Source: Paracoccaceae bacterium (GTDB lineage: Bacteria > Pseudomonadota > Alphaproteobacteria > Rhodobacterales > Rhodobacteraceae). Taken from it: 64,000 nucleotides of DNA. The notes below the pieces were generated by a model, which saw only the letters and a list, made by a program, of their open reading frames with translations, searched no databases and was not told the origin of the DNA. Within the stretch, counting starts at the first letter, position 1, and the number at the start of each line of letters is the position of its first letter. Below are positions 1-9,563 of this stretch, piece after piece. The stretch spans positions 1,722,136 to 1,786,135 of the forward strand of contig JAWPMR010000001.1 in NCBI GenBank assembly GCA_033344815.1. The letters run 5' to 3'. The position numbers and the translations under genes are program-made.

Positions 1-943
1 GATGATTACAACGAGTTCATCTTTTGAGCCAACGGGTCGCTTTTGCCCGATTGCGAACGTTCAAGAACCTGTTGGGCATTGCGTAGGCAGGAAATCAGGG
101 AGTGCCATCTGGTATGCCGCTCCCCGTTAATCGAATGAGTGGTTTGGCGTCCCTGTTGTCTTCGCTGGTGATAGCAGACGTCGCACGCCGGATAGTGCGC
201 TATGGAAGCACCAGATCGGTGGCGCGGGGGATCACAAATCGTCGAACCAAGACGCCAGTGGGCAAGGCATGCGTATTGGCAAGCCAGTCTCTGACACTGG
301 AGCCATCCTGCACAGGCGCAAGACGGCGAGCAACTTTATCTAACAAGCGGCGGGTGGACGTTGGGTAGAACAGATCAAGATAGGACTGCCCCCGGAATTA
401 CGGCGCACCCGCAATAAACTGATCGGTCGCTAAGGGCTCAATCGAGCAGGGCCGCGATGCTGCGCGCTTCAAACCCAGGGATTCGGCGGCCGTTCAGGGT
501 CATCCTTCATCCATCGCCGATTTTTGGTGCGTCTTTGCCTCCACTCATAAAACGTTGTTAGGAGCGGCCGAGACCCGCGCGGCGCAAAGGAGAACCACTG
601 TATGCTGATTTGGCTACCAGCGCCGCGGCAGAAAGCTGAGCGCGTTATGCGCCGTGACGACAGATCCGCGAACGGCAAGGGCACCCCTTGCGGGATCGGT
701 GTCTGCATATGGATGCGCCCTTTGGCAAATGCCCCAGCTCAACCTTGATTTACTCTCTGGGGAACGGTTGCGACCGGAAGCGTCCTCTCGACAGCACACA
801 TCAAAGCCGCCGAAATATAGTCGGAAAACTATAAGCCGTTGCCGGTGGTCGCGCGATTTTGCATTTCCCCATTTTTTTTGAGATGTCATTGCCATGTCAC
901 TTTCAATTGAAAAACGACGCCGCATGCAATGGAAATGAACGCG
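1..943. other. Gene-poor stretch, no supported gene
   Basis: No reading frame here looks like a conserved protein. The longest frames (102-368 on the plus strand, 614-1099 on the minus strand) are rich in Arg, Ser and Cys, have no recognisable domain and no clear ribosome binding site. A 21-codon frame on the minus strand near 446-511 ends in a plausible-looking Ala-Leu-Leu-Asp tail but is too short to call. The stretch may hold the decayed end of an upstream gene. Confidence 0.5.
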
Positions 944-1609
944 ATGAATTTCACACGCTACGGTATTTACTTTACACCGCGCTCCGGTGCTTTTTCTGAT
1001 GCCGGGTCCGCGTGGCTCGGGTGGGACCTCATCAACGGCCAGGTCGGTGAGATGCATGATAACGACATCACCGCACGCCCGCGAAAGTACGGATTTCATG
1101 GCACCATCAAACCGCCTTTCAGCCTAAACGCCGGAACTCATGAAGCGGATCTGAAAATGGCAATCATTGATCTATGCGCAACCTTGGAGCCCGTCGCTTT
1201 GGAAGGGTTGACCCTGTCGCGAATTGGCTCTTTTCTGGCGCTGACCCCTGTGGGCGACGTACGTGAACTCGGCCGAATGGCGGCACGCGTTGTGCAGGAA
1301 CTGGACCATTTCCGTGCGCCTGCCAACGCGGATGAAATCGCGCGACGGAAGAGCGCCAAACTCACACCGTTGCAAGAAGAAAACCTGCGCAAGTGGGGAT
1401 ATCCTTATGTCATGGAGGCTTTCAAGTTTCATATGACACTTACTGGACCGCTGCCAAATGCGCTGGTTGGCAAAGTCACAGCAGATGCAAACGCACATTT
1501 TGCAGATCTCCCGCCACGACCGTTCCTGATCGACAGCCTCACCCTCGTGGGTGAAGCCGAAGACGGGATGTTTCGCGAAATCCAACGCTACACGCTGAGC
1601 AGAAAGTAG
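944..1609 (+). CDS. DUF1045 family protein, 2H phosphoesterase-like (phosphonate-operon type)
   Basis: This 221-residue protein carries two H-x-T/S motifs, FHGTIKPPF near residue 45 and FHMTLTGPL near residue 160, the signature of the two-histidine (2H) phosphoesterase fold. The full-length pattern matches the DUF1045 family, often encoded in phosphonate-use (phn) operons, where a role in processing phosphorylated sugar intermediates has been proposed but not settled. No other phn gene is visible nearby, so the phosphonate link is by family only. ATG codons at 929, 935 and 944 are in frame. I chose 944 because GGAA lies nine bases upstream and the family usually starts MxxTRYxIYxxP. The protein is probably cytoplasmic, as no signal peptide or membrane segment is seen. 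Confidence 0.8.
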   Translation: MNFTRYGIYFTPRSGAFSDAGSAWLGWDLINGQVGEMHDNDITARPRKYGFHGTIKPPFSLNAGTHEADLKMAIIDLCATLEPVALEGLTLSRIGSFLALTPVGDVRELGRMAARVVQELDHFRAPANADEIARRKSAKLTPLQEENLRKWGYPYVMEAFKFHMTLTGPLPNALVGKVTADANAHFADLPPRPFLIDSLTLVGEAEDGMFREIQRYTLSRK

Positions 1610-1848
1610 GGCGGGCGAAACATACAACCGCAAAGGTCGTGAGACCACCACGGCTAACAAACGGGCCCTAAACGCGCCGAAGCTAGTGTCCGTAGATGGT
1701 TCCAGATCTGCGGCGGAAGGTCAGCATAAGGTTCAATTCCCTTTGGCGCATCGACCAACGCGGCAGAGTTCTGATCTGGAGCAGACCTCAAGCTTTTCTC
1801 GGCGCGACGCTCTGCACGCCGAGCGCGCGTGCTGCGAATTGTCCAAAA

Positions 1849-3456
1849 TCAGTGCGCACCAAGCATCAGGTCCGATGCCTTTTCGCCAATCATGATGGCA
1901 GGCGCATTGGTGTTACCCGATACGATCTCTGGCATGATCGAGCAATCAGCGACACGCAACCCTAAGATGCCATGCACTTTCAACTCGGCATCAACGACCG
2001 CATCCTTTCCGGATCCCATTTTGCACGTTCCGGTGGGGTGATAAATGGAGGCTGTGTTGTTTCGAGCCCAGTCAAGGGTCGCATCATAGTCATCCATGTC
2101 CAGATCGGCATGCGGGCGGAACTCTTCGGAAATTTTCGACGTCAAAGGCGCATGACGGGCGATGCCCCGCGCGATATTGACCCCTGCAACCACAGTCCGA
2201 CAGTCTGTTTCCGTCGACAGGTAATTCGGAAAGATCTTTGGGTAGTCGCGTGGCTTGTTTGACGTGAGCCTTATCTCGCCCCGACTTTCAGGACGCAGCT
2301 GGCACACCGACATTGTGAAAGCAGAAAATTTGTCAGCCCCTTTGCCGGGGTTTTCGGCTGAGAGCGGCTGTACATGGAATTGGATGTCCGGCGTTTCAAT
2401 GTCTTCACGGGTCTTCAGGAAACCCGTTGCGAGACTGGCGGCCATCGTCATTGGTCCCGCACGAAACAGCGCGTATTTGAGGCCAATCTTGGCCTGCCCA
2501 TAGAGGCTGGACACTTCGTCGTTCAGCGTCGGTTCGTTGCATTTGTAAACCAGTCGCGCCTGCAGATGGTCCTGCATGTTCTTGCCAACGCCCCCGAGCT
2601 CATTTTTGACCTCGATACCATGCTCACCAAGTTGAGTGGCCTCGCCAATACCCGAGAGCATCAAGAGTTGCGGCGAGTTGATTGCGCCTCCGCACAACAC
2701 AATTTCGCGCGTCGATCTCACAACCTGATCCTTGCCTGAGCGATCCCTGTACCGCACCCCGGTTGCGCGCCCGTCTTCTATTTCGATCTTGTCTACCTGG
2801 GCACGGGTGATGATTCGCAGATTGGGCCGTTTCTTGATCGGATTGAGATAAGCCACCGCAGAACTGCACCGTCGGCCATTGCGCGATGTCAGTTGGAAAA
2901 ATCCGACACCTTCCTGATCCGCGCCGTTGTAATCGGGATTGAATTTGTAACCAGCCGATTGCGCCGCTGCGACCCATGCATCCGTAATGGGACGTTGAAT
3001 ACGCATATTGGAAACCGAAAGCGGGCCCTGATCTCCGTGGAAATCATCCGCGCCGCGCTCGTTGTTTTCGGCGCGCTTGAACAGCGGCAACACGTCGTCC
3101 CATCCCCAACCGGTGTTGCCCATCTGGCGCCAGCGATCATAATCCTGCGGCTGCCCGCGTACATACAACAAACCATTGAGTGAAGAGGATCCACCAAGAA
3201 CCTTGCCGCGCGGCCACTCAATCGAGCGACCGTTCAGACCCGGATCGGGCTCCGTCTTGTAGCACCAATCAACATTCGGGTTATGGATGGTCTTGAAATA
3301 GCCCACTGGAATGTGGATCCATGGGTTAAGATCGCGGCCGCCAGCTTCCAGGAGGATCACTTTGTTTTTTGGATCTGCGCTCAATCTGTTTGCCAGAACG
3401 CATCCGGCGGACCCTGCTCCAACGACGATAAAATCTGCTTCCATCTCGACCCCCAA
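1849..3456 (-). CDS. GMC family FAD-dependent oxidoreductase (choline/alcohol dehydrogenase-like)
   Basis: This 535-residue protein begins with a Rossmann FAD-binding motif (VVGAGSAGCVLANRLS, about residues 11-26) and LLEAGG, followed by the GMC signature around WPRGKVLGGSSSLNG (about residues 81-95). A second GMC signature (GGAINSPQLLMLSGIG) lies near residue 260. The C-terminal half has the catalytic His region (YHPTGTCKMG) and an Asn-containing second catalytic motif (SGNTNAPAIMIGEKA). Length and motifs are typical of choline dehydrogenase-like enzymes that oxidise primary alcohols or polyols with FAD. It diverges from the TRAP operon across about 90 bp of AT-rich DNA, so the transporter probably brings in the substrate or a precursor of it. 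Calling it betaine-pathway BetA is not justified, since no betB or betI lies nearby. Confidence 0.88.
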   Translation of the reverse strand: MGVEMEADFIVVGAGSAGCVLANRLSADPKNKVILLEAGGRDLNPWIHIPVGYFKTIHNPNVDWCYKTEPDPGLNGRSIEWPRGKVLGGSSSLNGLLYVRGQPQDYDRWRQMGNTGWGWDDVLPLFKRAENNERGADDFHGDQGPLSVSNMRIQRPITDAWVAAAQSAGYKFNPDYNGADQEGVGFFQLTSRNGRRCSSAVAYLNPIKKRPNLRIITRAQVDKIEIEDGRATGVRYRDRSGKDQVVRSTREIVLCGGAINSPQLLMLSGIGEATQLGEHGIEVKNELGGVGKNMQDHLQARLVYKCNEPTLNDEVSSLYGQAKIGLKYALFRAGPMTMAASLATGFLKTREDIETPDIQFHVQPLSAENPGKGADKFSAFTMSVCQLRPESRGEIRLTSNKPRDYPKIFPNYLSTETDCRTVVAGVNIARGIARHAPLTSKISEEFRPHADLDMDDYDATLDWARNNTASIYHPTGTCKMGSGKDAVVDAELKVHGILGLRVADCSIMPEIVSGNTNAPAIMIGEKASDLMLGAH

Positions 3457-3549
3457 ACCAATTTAAAAAAACTCTATGCAAAAAGAAAATACTATACTAG
3501 TGTTTTTTGGGACTAATAGTCTCAATAAATGACATTCAGGGAGGAAGTC

Positions 3550-4782
3550 ATGAAAATTCAGAACAATTTAGCGGGTATTTCGCGCCGCGACCTTTTCAAG
3601 GTTGCCGGGCGATATGGTTTGAGCTCGACACTTCTTGCAGCCGGTGGTTTTGGTGGCGCAATGAGCCTCGCCAACTTGGCCAGTGCAGCCGAATCAACCT
3701 ACGAAAAACGGTTCGCAAAAGAACCAAAATTCATGCTGAAATTTGGCGCATCCGGCTTTAACGCCCGCAACCTCTTGATCGAACGCGCTGGTGCTTTGGA
3801 ATTTGCACGCGACTTGGAAAGCCGCACAGACGGCGAAATACGTGTCGAATTCATCGGTGACAATCAAATCTGCGGACAAACATCCTGCGTCGAGAAAACA
3901 CAGCAAGGCATCGTCGACATCTATGCGGCTTCGACACAGAACTCTGCAGGTGGTGCGCCGTATCTGAATGTTCTGGATTACGCATACATGTTCCGTAACC
4001 GCGCGGATCAGTACCACTTCATGTACTCACCTGCGTCCCAACGGCTGCTGCGCGAGCCTTATGAAAAGCGCCACGGTCTGAAATTTCTGTTCACCCACTG
4101 TGAACTTCGCGGTATCCAGTTGGGCCTGAACTTTGAAGACAAGCCAACTGTGACCTCCGTTGAAGAGCTCGCTGGCACCAAGAACCGTGTCACGGGTACG
4201 CAGCTTGGTCGGATCGCAATGGAAGCCCTCAACCTGAACCCGGTTCCAGTTGCTTGGGAAGAAACGCTTGATGGTCTGAAGCAAGGCCTGATTGATGGTG
4301 CTGAAACATGGGCCTCAGCTGTTGCCTATGCAAACATGGCGCCAGTTGTGTCACAGTCGGTTCACCTGAACTTCTTCTGCGGAACAGAGCACACAGCAAT
4401 GTCAGCTTCGGTGTTTGATAGCCTTGGCGGTGAATTGCAGGATGCTGTGATGGAATCCTCTTACCTGGCACAGGTTCATGTGCAGGCTGCGAACGAAGTA
4501 GCCCTCATCAACACGGTTGGTCAGTCCGATCCACAGCTTCCAAACACGATCTTCGCACAAAACAACGTGCGCAACGCATTCTTGTCAGCGGAAGAGATCA
4601 AGAAAGCCGAAGAAATGTGCTCGCCAGAGTATCAACCACAGCTATGGGAACAATGGCGCGAGCGGCTTAACGGCTGGTCCGGTGGTCTGGACACATATCA
4701 GGAAATCTATGACGAAGTTCGCACAATCGACGCTGGCACGTTGCCTGAGAATGTTGAGCCTCGCCGGTGGTGGAAAGCCTAA
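3550..4782 (+). CDS. TRAP transporter substrate-binding protein, DctP family, Tat-exported
   Basis: A 410-residue periplasmic solute-binding protein. The N-terminus has a twin-arginine motif (SRRDLFK, residues 11-17), a hydrophobic stretch and an Ala-rich cleavage region near residue 47, so export in folded form by Tat is likely. The body has DctP-family features, including a GIVDIYAAS segment and a VTGTQLGRIAMEALNLNPV segment before a WEETLDGLKQGLIDGAE motif. ATG 3550 is chosen over ATG 3529 because AGGGAGGAAG sits directly upstream of it, and 3529 has no such site. It heads the operon and is followed by an intergenic hairpin that probably lets the binding protein be made in excess over the membrane subunits. 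Substrate unknown. Confidence 0.9.
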   Translation: MKIQNNLAGISRRDLFKVAGRYGLSSTLLAAGGFGGAMSLANLASAAESTYEKRFAKEPKFMLKFGASGFNARNLLIERAGALEFARDLESRTDGEIRVEFIGDNQICGQTSCVEKTQQGIVDIYAASTQNSAGGAPYLNVLDYAYMFRNRADQYHFMYSPASQRLLREPYEKRHGLKFLFTHCELRGIQLGLNFEDKPTVTSVEELAGTKNRVTGTQLGRIAMEALNLNPVPVAWEETLDGLKQGLIDGAETWASAVAYANMAPVVSQSVHLNFFCGTEHTAMSASVFDSLGGELQDAVMESSYLAQVHVQAANEVALINTVGQSDPQLPNTIFAQNNVRNAFLSAEEIKKAEEMCSPEYQPQLWEQWRERLNGWSGGLDTYQEIYDEVRTIDAGTLPENVEPRRWWKA

Positions 4783-4805
4783 TAAGGGCTGCGCACTATG
4801 AGATC

Positions 4806-4842
4806 GGGCCGGCCGGAGGAGGAGTTCGGGTCGGCCCTTTTT
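4806..4842 (+). terminator. Intercistronic hairpin terminator/attenuator after the DctP gene
   Basis: GGGCCG at 4806-4811 pairs with CGGCCC at 4832-4837, followed by a run of five T. It lies between the binding-protein gene and the membrane-subunit genes, which suggests partial termination giving more binding protein than permease. Confidence 0.6.
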
Positions 4843-4898
4843 GTCTCAACAACACCACACTATAGTGGTTGAATTCAAAATATGTGGGGGAGATCTTA

Positions 4899-5567
4899 AT
4901 GTCGATGTTGGCTGAATCGGTGGCTATTGTTTCTGCTATTTTCTCGGGCAGTACATGGGAGATGAGGAGCGCATTTCAAGCAGATGGCATGTGGCTGTTC
5001 TGTTTCGTGGCCACCTTGGTTGGTGGTTATCTGGCCCACTTGTTTTATAAATTCGTTCCATTCTTTGAAAGGCACCTTGAACGCGGTCTTTCCGTCACAG
5101 CCTATCTTATCATTGCCGGAATCATCTGCTGGGGCGTGATCGACCGTTTCGTATTTTCCCATCAATGGTCAGGATCAACAACGATCCCGCCCTTCCTGTT
5201 TATGGTGATGGCGTGGTTTGCCTGCTCTTATAATGTCAAACTTCGAACCCACCTGAGTTTCAGCGAATTTCGATCGAAAATGTCGCCCGTTGGCCAGATG
5301 GCAACCCTGACGCTGGACACGCTCCTTTGGCTTGGTTTCTGCTGGATTGCGATCACAACGTCACTGCGCTTCACTGTGCTGTCTGCTGACAATTTCCAAC
5401 TGGTCGACGGCGTTGATGATGTCATGAAGTGGTGGTTTTACATCACAGTGCCAATTGCCTTTACCCTGATGTCCGGTCGCGTGATCGGCAATTGGCTGGA
5501 CGATTGGCACAATTACCGGTCTGGCAATCAGATCATCAAGCAAGCAGTTATCGGCGGAGACGTATAA
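4899..5567 (+). CDS. TRAP transporter small membrane subunit, DctQ family
   Basis: A 222-residue integral membrane protein with four predicted transmembrane segments, roughly residues 32-52, 70-92, 100-115 and 147-165. It fits the DctQ small subunit that pairs with DctM. The ATG at 4899 follows GGGGGAGA with a six-base gap; an earlier TTG at 4869 in the same frame has no such site. It follows the binding-protein gene after a hairpin. Its stop codon overlaps the DctM start by one base (TAATG), so the two membrane subunits are translationally coupled. Confidence 0.85.
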   Translation: MSMLAESVAIVSAIFSGSTWEMRSAFQADGMWLFCFVATLVGGYLAHLFYKFVPFFERHLERGLSVTAYLIIAGIICWGVIDRFVFSHQWSGSTTIPPFLFMVMAWFACSYNVKLRTHLSFSEFRSKMSPVGQMATLTLDTLLWLGFCWIAITTSLRFTVLSADNFQLVDGVDDVMKWWFYITVPIAFTLMSGRVIGNWLDDWHNYRSGNQIIKQAVIGGDV

Positions 5568-6922
5568 TGTCGGATGGTTCTTGGATTACACTTATTTCGC
5601 TTGGCGTGACGGTTTTCTTCATGCTTGGAACACCGGTTCTGCTGGTCATCTTTTACTGGGTGATCGGGTGCAGTTTTGTTATCGGACTGCCCCTGGCCAA
5701 CACCGGCAACGAACTGATTAACGTTTTCAGCAAAGGCTTTGCACTGCTGGCCATGCCGTTGTTTATCCTGACCGGGGATTTGATCAACCAATCCGGGATT
5801 GCGCGACGATTATCGGATTTCGCCTATTCCTGTCTGGGGTGGCTGCGAGGCGGGTTGGCGATGGCTTCTATTGCCGCTTGCGGACTTTTCGCGGCGATCT
5901 CCGGTTCAAACTCGGCGACAACGGCGACTATCGGATCAATGCTGCACCCTGAAATGGTCAAAGGTAATTACGACGAACGCTTCTCTGCGGCCACAGCGGC
6001 TGCGGGTGGTACGGTCGGGATCATCATTCCGCCCTCGATCATCTTTATCGTTTATGGGTTCTTGATGAACCTGCCGATTTCAGAACTGTTCATCGCGGGT
6101 ATCGTTCCCGGAACACTGATGGTGCTCGCCATGATGGCAGTGGCATTCGTCGTGTGCACCATCAACGGCTGGGGCATCCTGATTGGCCTGTCCTTCCAGC
6201 GCGTGGTCAAGACCGCGTTTGGTGCTTGGCTCGGGTTCTTTGCCATTGGGTTGGTCCTTTGGGGCATCTACACCGGGAAATTCTCCCCGACGGAGGCTGC
6301 GGGTGTAACGGTTGGTTTCTGTGTGTTTGTTGGATTGCTGTGCTTTCCGCTGAACAAAATAATGGGAAGCGGTGCCGACGTACCAGTGACCGAAAAGAGC
6401 TTTCTGTCGATGTTTGTAGTTGAAGGGTTCACCTTGCCGAACCTGCCAACCATCGTGTCGCGCTCTGCGCAGATTACAGGAATTTTGGTCCCCTTGATTG
6501 CGGTGTCTGTTGCGATGCAGCAGGTGCTGTCGTCCTTGGGTGCAAAAGACTACATCGGTGATTTCGTGATCAGCATGGGCGGTTATTACGCGGTTCTGTT
6601 TACCGCGATGGCCATCGTGTTCGTCACTGGCATGATCCTTGAATCTCTGCCTGTGACGATCATTCTTGCGCCCATTCTGGCGCCGATTGCAGTGTCCGTG
6701 GGTGTCGATCCTATCCACTTCGCAGTTGTTTTCCTTGTGGGTGCGTCAATCGGCTTCATCACACCACCTTACGGGCTCAATCTATACGTGGCATCGGGCG
6801 TTACAGGAGTACCCTATTTCCGTCTGCTCAGGTATTCGACTATGTATCTTTTCGCTCTGCTTGCAGTTTGGATTCTGGTCGCTTTGACGCCCACACTCGC
6901 ACTGATGCTCCTGCCAGCTTGA
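5567..6922 (+). CDS. TRAP transporter large permease, DctM family
   Basis: A 451-residue, very hydrophobic protein with about twelve membrane segments. Hallmarks of DctM are PLFILTGDLINQSGIA near residue 65, the GLFAAISGSNSATTATIGS region near residue 105, and a C-terminal repeat unit with FITPPYGLNLY. It is the ion-coupled translocation subunit of the TRAP system and acts with the 222-residue DctQ protein encoded just upstream. The start overlaps the upstream stop by one base. The open frame extends further upstream, but that part is out-of-frame dctQ sequence and not part of the protein. Confidence 0.92.
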   Translation: MSDGSWITLISLGVTVFFMLGTPVLLVIFYWVIGCSFVIGLPLANTGNELINVFSKGFALLAMPLFILTGDLINQSGIARRLSDFAYSCLGWLRGGLAMASIAACGLFAAISGSNSATTATIGSMLHPEMVKGNYDERFSAATAAAGGTVGIIIPPSIIFIVYGFLMNLPISELFIAGIVPGTLMVLAMMAVAFVVCTINGWGILIGLSFQRVVKTAFGAWLGFFAIGLVLWGIYTGKFSPTEAAGVTVGFCVFVGLLCFPLNKIMGSGADVPVTEKSFLSMFVVEGFTLPNLPTIVSRSAQITGILVPLIAVSVAMQQVLSSLGAKDYIGDFVISMGGYYAVLFTAMAIVFVTGMILESLPVTIILAPILAPIAVSVGVDPIHFAVVFLVGASIGFITPPYGLNLYVASGVTGVPYFRLLRYSTMYLFALLAVWILVALTPTLALMLLPA

Positions 6923-6936
6923 TAGGTTGACTGACA

Positions 6937-7716
6937 ATGCCGGACGATTTTGCAAATGAGAGACAGGGCCAGATACCGACAAACTTGCGGTTGCTGGTCC
7001 TGCTCGAGGAAGTTGCAAGAGCCGGTGTGCCAGTCACCCCGTCATCGCTCAAGGATACATTAAACCTGCCAAAACCCACGCTGCACAGGCTTTTCAATAC
7101 CGCCGAGGCAGCCGGGTTTTTGCAACGCGATATCGATGGGCGATCTTATGGCCCCGGTCCGCGCCTGCGCCAATTGTCATTGAATACCATGTCGTCCCAT
7201 CGCTTGAGAACCGTACGATTGGCTATCCTGCGAAGCGTCGCAGAAGAGATCGGGGAGACCTGCAACATCGCAACCCCCGACCGCGAAGGGATGATTTATC
7301 TGGACCGTGTGGAGACACACTGGCCGCTTCGCATTCAATTGCCGATTGGCACGCAAGTTCCATTCTACTGCACGGCCAGCGGCAAGATGTATCTTTCCTC
7401 TCTAAGGCCCGCTTATTTTGATCGCTACCTTTCCACAGCTCTGCTGGACAGCAAGACGCCGGGCACAATCACGGATAAGGATGCGCTGAAGATCGAGATC
7501 GATGCGACGCGCAAACGCGGGTTTGCCACAGACGACGAAGAGTTCATGGAAGGCATGGCCGCCATCGCCGTGCCAATTTATGACGACCGAAAAAGGCTGG
7601 TTTCCACCCTGTCAGTTCACGCGCCATTGCAGCGACGTAATCTTGCCAGCCTGTCCAAGAGTATCGATACCCTCAAATCAGCGGCGCAGGAACTGACCAG
7701 TCTGATCAATACCTGA
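6937..7716 (+). CDS. IclR family transcriptional regulator
   Basis: This 259-residue protein has an N-terminal winged helix-turn-helix (LNLPKPTLHRLFNTAEAAG, about residues 46-64). A C-terminal IclR effector-binding domain follows, with typical TASGKMYLSSL (about residues 147-157) and RGFATDDEEFMEGMAAIAVP (about residues 190-209) motifs. It sits 14 bases after the TRAP permease gene on the same strand, so it is probably co-transcribed and controls the TRAP operon and the divergent GMC oxidoreductase. The 3457-3549 divergent region is AT-rich with ACTA/TAGT inverted half-sites that could be its operator; this is inference. The Shine-Dalgarno sequence is weak, consistent with coupling to dctM. 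Confidence 0.88.
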   Translation: MPDDFANERQGQIPTNLRLLVLLEEVARAGVPVTPSSLKDTLNLPKPTLHRLFNTAEAAGFLQRDIDGRSYGPGPRLRQLSLNTMSSHRLRTVRLAILRSVAEEIGETCNIATPDREGMIYLDRVETHWPLRIQLPIGTQVPFYCTASGKMYLSSLRPAYFDRYLSTALLDSKTPGTITDKDALKIEIDATRKRGFATDDEEFMEGMAAIAVPIYDDRKRLVSTLSVHAPLQRRNLASLSKSIDTLKSAAQELTSLINT

Positions 7717-7742
7717 CGGTTTCCTAACGCGTCGGACTCTCA

Positions 7743-9563
7743 TCAGGTCCAGAAATGGACCAGTGCGTCGCTTTCCCGTCCCCGCACGGCCACTGGTTTT
7801 ACAAAAGCGGGCGCAGGCTCAGCATTGTGGGTGGCAATCGACAACACAGCGTCCGTCGCGGCAATTGTGGCACCTTCCTCTTTTGTGATCTCCAAAAGCC
7901 TGCTCGCAAGGTTCACCGTATCACCGGCAACGGAAACCTGGTGATGCTGATCGCCTCCAAGTCGGGACAGGATGACGTCGCCGTGGTGGAGCCCGATGCG
8001 GCACCCGACATATTGACCCTGCGCCAAATCTGGGCCGAGTCTTTCTATGTCCTGCACCAGACCAAATGCTGCCTGCATCGCATCATCCGCGCCGCGTGAG
8101 GCTTGTGTGGTCATGCCGAATATGGCCAGCGCGCCGTCCCCCATAAAATTAAGAACAATGCCGCCATTTGCCTCGATCGTGCGGGCGGTCAACTGGTGGA
8201 ATTGCTTCAGCAGATCCTGAGTGCCGGCAGGCCCAAGCTTCTCGGAAAGGTTCGTGAAACTGCTGAGATCTACAAAAAAGACAGACAATCGCTGTTCTGT
8301 TGGATGTTTCAGAAAAGCGGGATCGTTAGCGATCATCTCTGCGAGAGCGGGAGACTGAAATTGTTTGAGAGCTGCAAGTGCCTGTGCGCCCCGCGCGGCA
8401 CTGCGTCTTTCGCCGAAATAGCGCCAGCTTGCTCCGGTCAGAATTGTCACGATGGCACATACAAGCGGGATCGAACCGCTCAACCAAATACCAATGGAAA
8501 ACGCGTACCAGACAACGCCCATCCAAACAGCCAAGCCCGCCACCGCCAGCGGAATTCCAACAGAAAGCGGTAGCACGATCACCAAAAAAGTGGTCAGCAC
8601 GGCCAATGCAATACCTGCCGCAGCATCAACGCGGCGGGTTACAGCGTCTCGCCGTAAGCTCGGTGCGCCCAGAATTTGAGACACGGCCGTCGCGATGATT
8701 TCCGCGCCGGGTACGTTTTCATCAAAGGGATTTGGAAACCGATCACCAAAAGCAGTGGCCGTAAAACCAAGAATGACCGCCTTGCCGGCAAGCTCCTCTT
8801 TGATTTGACCAGACAGGAGATCCCTTGCGGAATACGTCGGTATTGTACCCGTGGGGCCCGCAAGGCGTAAGGGCATATTCAAGCCAACATCCAGCGGTAT
8901 CATTTTGCTGCCGAGCGCGAGGTTTGTCGTTTCGATTGTTGGCGAGGCACTGTTGAACTTTGAGGCAATATGCAATGCAAACGCGGGTTCCAGCCCTTGC
9001 GACGTGCGAAACAGGATGGGCAAGTAGCGCGGCGTGCCCCCCGCATCTGTCGACAGGTTCACCAAGCCGGATGTTGCCACGCGCAAGAAACCGTCTTGCG
9101 GTCTGATAACGCGGCCCGGCCGTGAAGGATCAGCGGCGCCCAAATCATCCGGGAAGCGTCCCGCCGCCGCAATTACTGCGTCGGTTTGTGACAGAGCCGC
9201 CGCCAGTTGCCTGTCAATTTCAGGATCACCCGTATCCGCCAATAGCACATCGAGGCCAAGCACTTTTGGTGCGGCAGCGGCGATCTGACGGATAACGCCC
9301 GCCAGCAACAGACGGTTGTCGGGAAACCTGTCGCGCACCTCATCCAGAGTGGCATCATCGATGGCGACGACAACAACATCAGGGGATGGCGCAATAGGGC
9401 CAAAACTTGCGTATCGCGCATCCAGCAGCGCGGATTCCAATCGATCAAACGGGCTTGCGATGGCAAGAACGGTCGGGCGGCTGACGAATACGGCCCAGAT
9501 GATCGACAGGGTGATTAACAGAACGCCAAACAGAAACGGCGTCCGACGACGTCGTGGTGTCAT
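7743..9563 (-). CDS. CHASE2 domain-containing class III adenylate/guanylate cyclase
   Basis: A 606-residue membrane protein. Residues 10-30 form a signal-anchor helix. A large periplasmic CHASE2 sensor domain follows (about residues 40-330, with DVVVVAIDDATLDEV near residue 62), then three transmembrane helices around 335-395. The C-terminal class III nucleotidyl cyclase domain starts near residue 427. There the metal-binding aspartates appear in VFFVDLSSFT and the loop FMGDGALAIFG, with AGDTVNLASRL as the downstream catalytic segment. It should make cAMP or cGMP in response to an envelope signal; the base specificity cannot be read with certainty. It overlaps the FecR-like gene by four bases (ATGA), so the two are co-translated. 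Whole-family architecture is well known. Confidence 0.9.
   Translation of the reverse strand: MTPRRRRTPFLFGVLLITLSIIWAVFVSRPTVLAIASPFDRLESALLDARYASFGPIAPSPDVVVVAIDDATLDEVRDRFPDNRLLLAGVIRQIAAAAPKVLGLDVLLADTGDPEIDRQLAAALSQTDAVIAAAGRFPDDLGAADPSRPGRVIRPQDGFLRVATSGLVNLSTDAGGTPRYLPILFRTSQGLEPAFALHIASKFNSASPTIETTNLALGSKMIPLDVGLNMPLRLAGPTGTIPTYSARDLLSGQIKEELAGKAVILGFTATAFGDRFPNPFDENVPGAEIIATAVSQILGAPSLRRDAVTRRVDAAAGIALAVLTTFLVIVLPLSVGIPLAVAGLAVWMGVVWYAFSIGIWLSGSIPLVCAIVTILTGASWRYFGERRSAARGAQALAALKQFQSPALAEMIANDPAFLKHPTEQRLSVFFVDLSSFTNLSEKLGPAGTQDLLKQFHQLTARTIEANGGIVLNFMGDGALAIFGMTTQASRGADDAMQAAFGLVQDIERLGPDLAQGQYVGCRIGLHHGDVILSRLGGDQHHQVSVAGDTVNLASRLLEITKEEGATIAATDAVLSIATHNAEPAPAFVKPVAVRGRESDALVHFWT

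Noticed and set aside
614-1099. 161-residue minus-strand frame over the start of the DUF1045 gene
   Set aside because: Overlaps the start of a recognised gene, has biased composition and no ribosome site or domain.
1849-3456. Naming the GMC oxidoreductase betA (choline dehydrogenase)
   Set aside because: No betaine aldehyde dehydrogenase or BetI gene is nearby, and GMC enzymes of this type act on many alcohols.
6080-6718. 212-residue minus-strand frame inside the TRAP permease gene
   Set aside because: Extreme His/Gln/Arg/Asp content typical of the complement of a membrane-protein gene.
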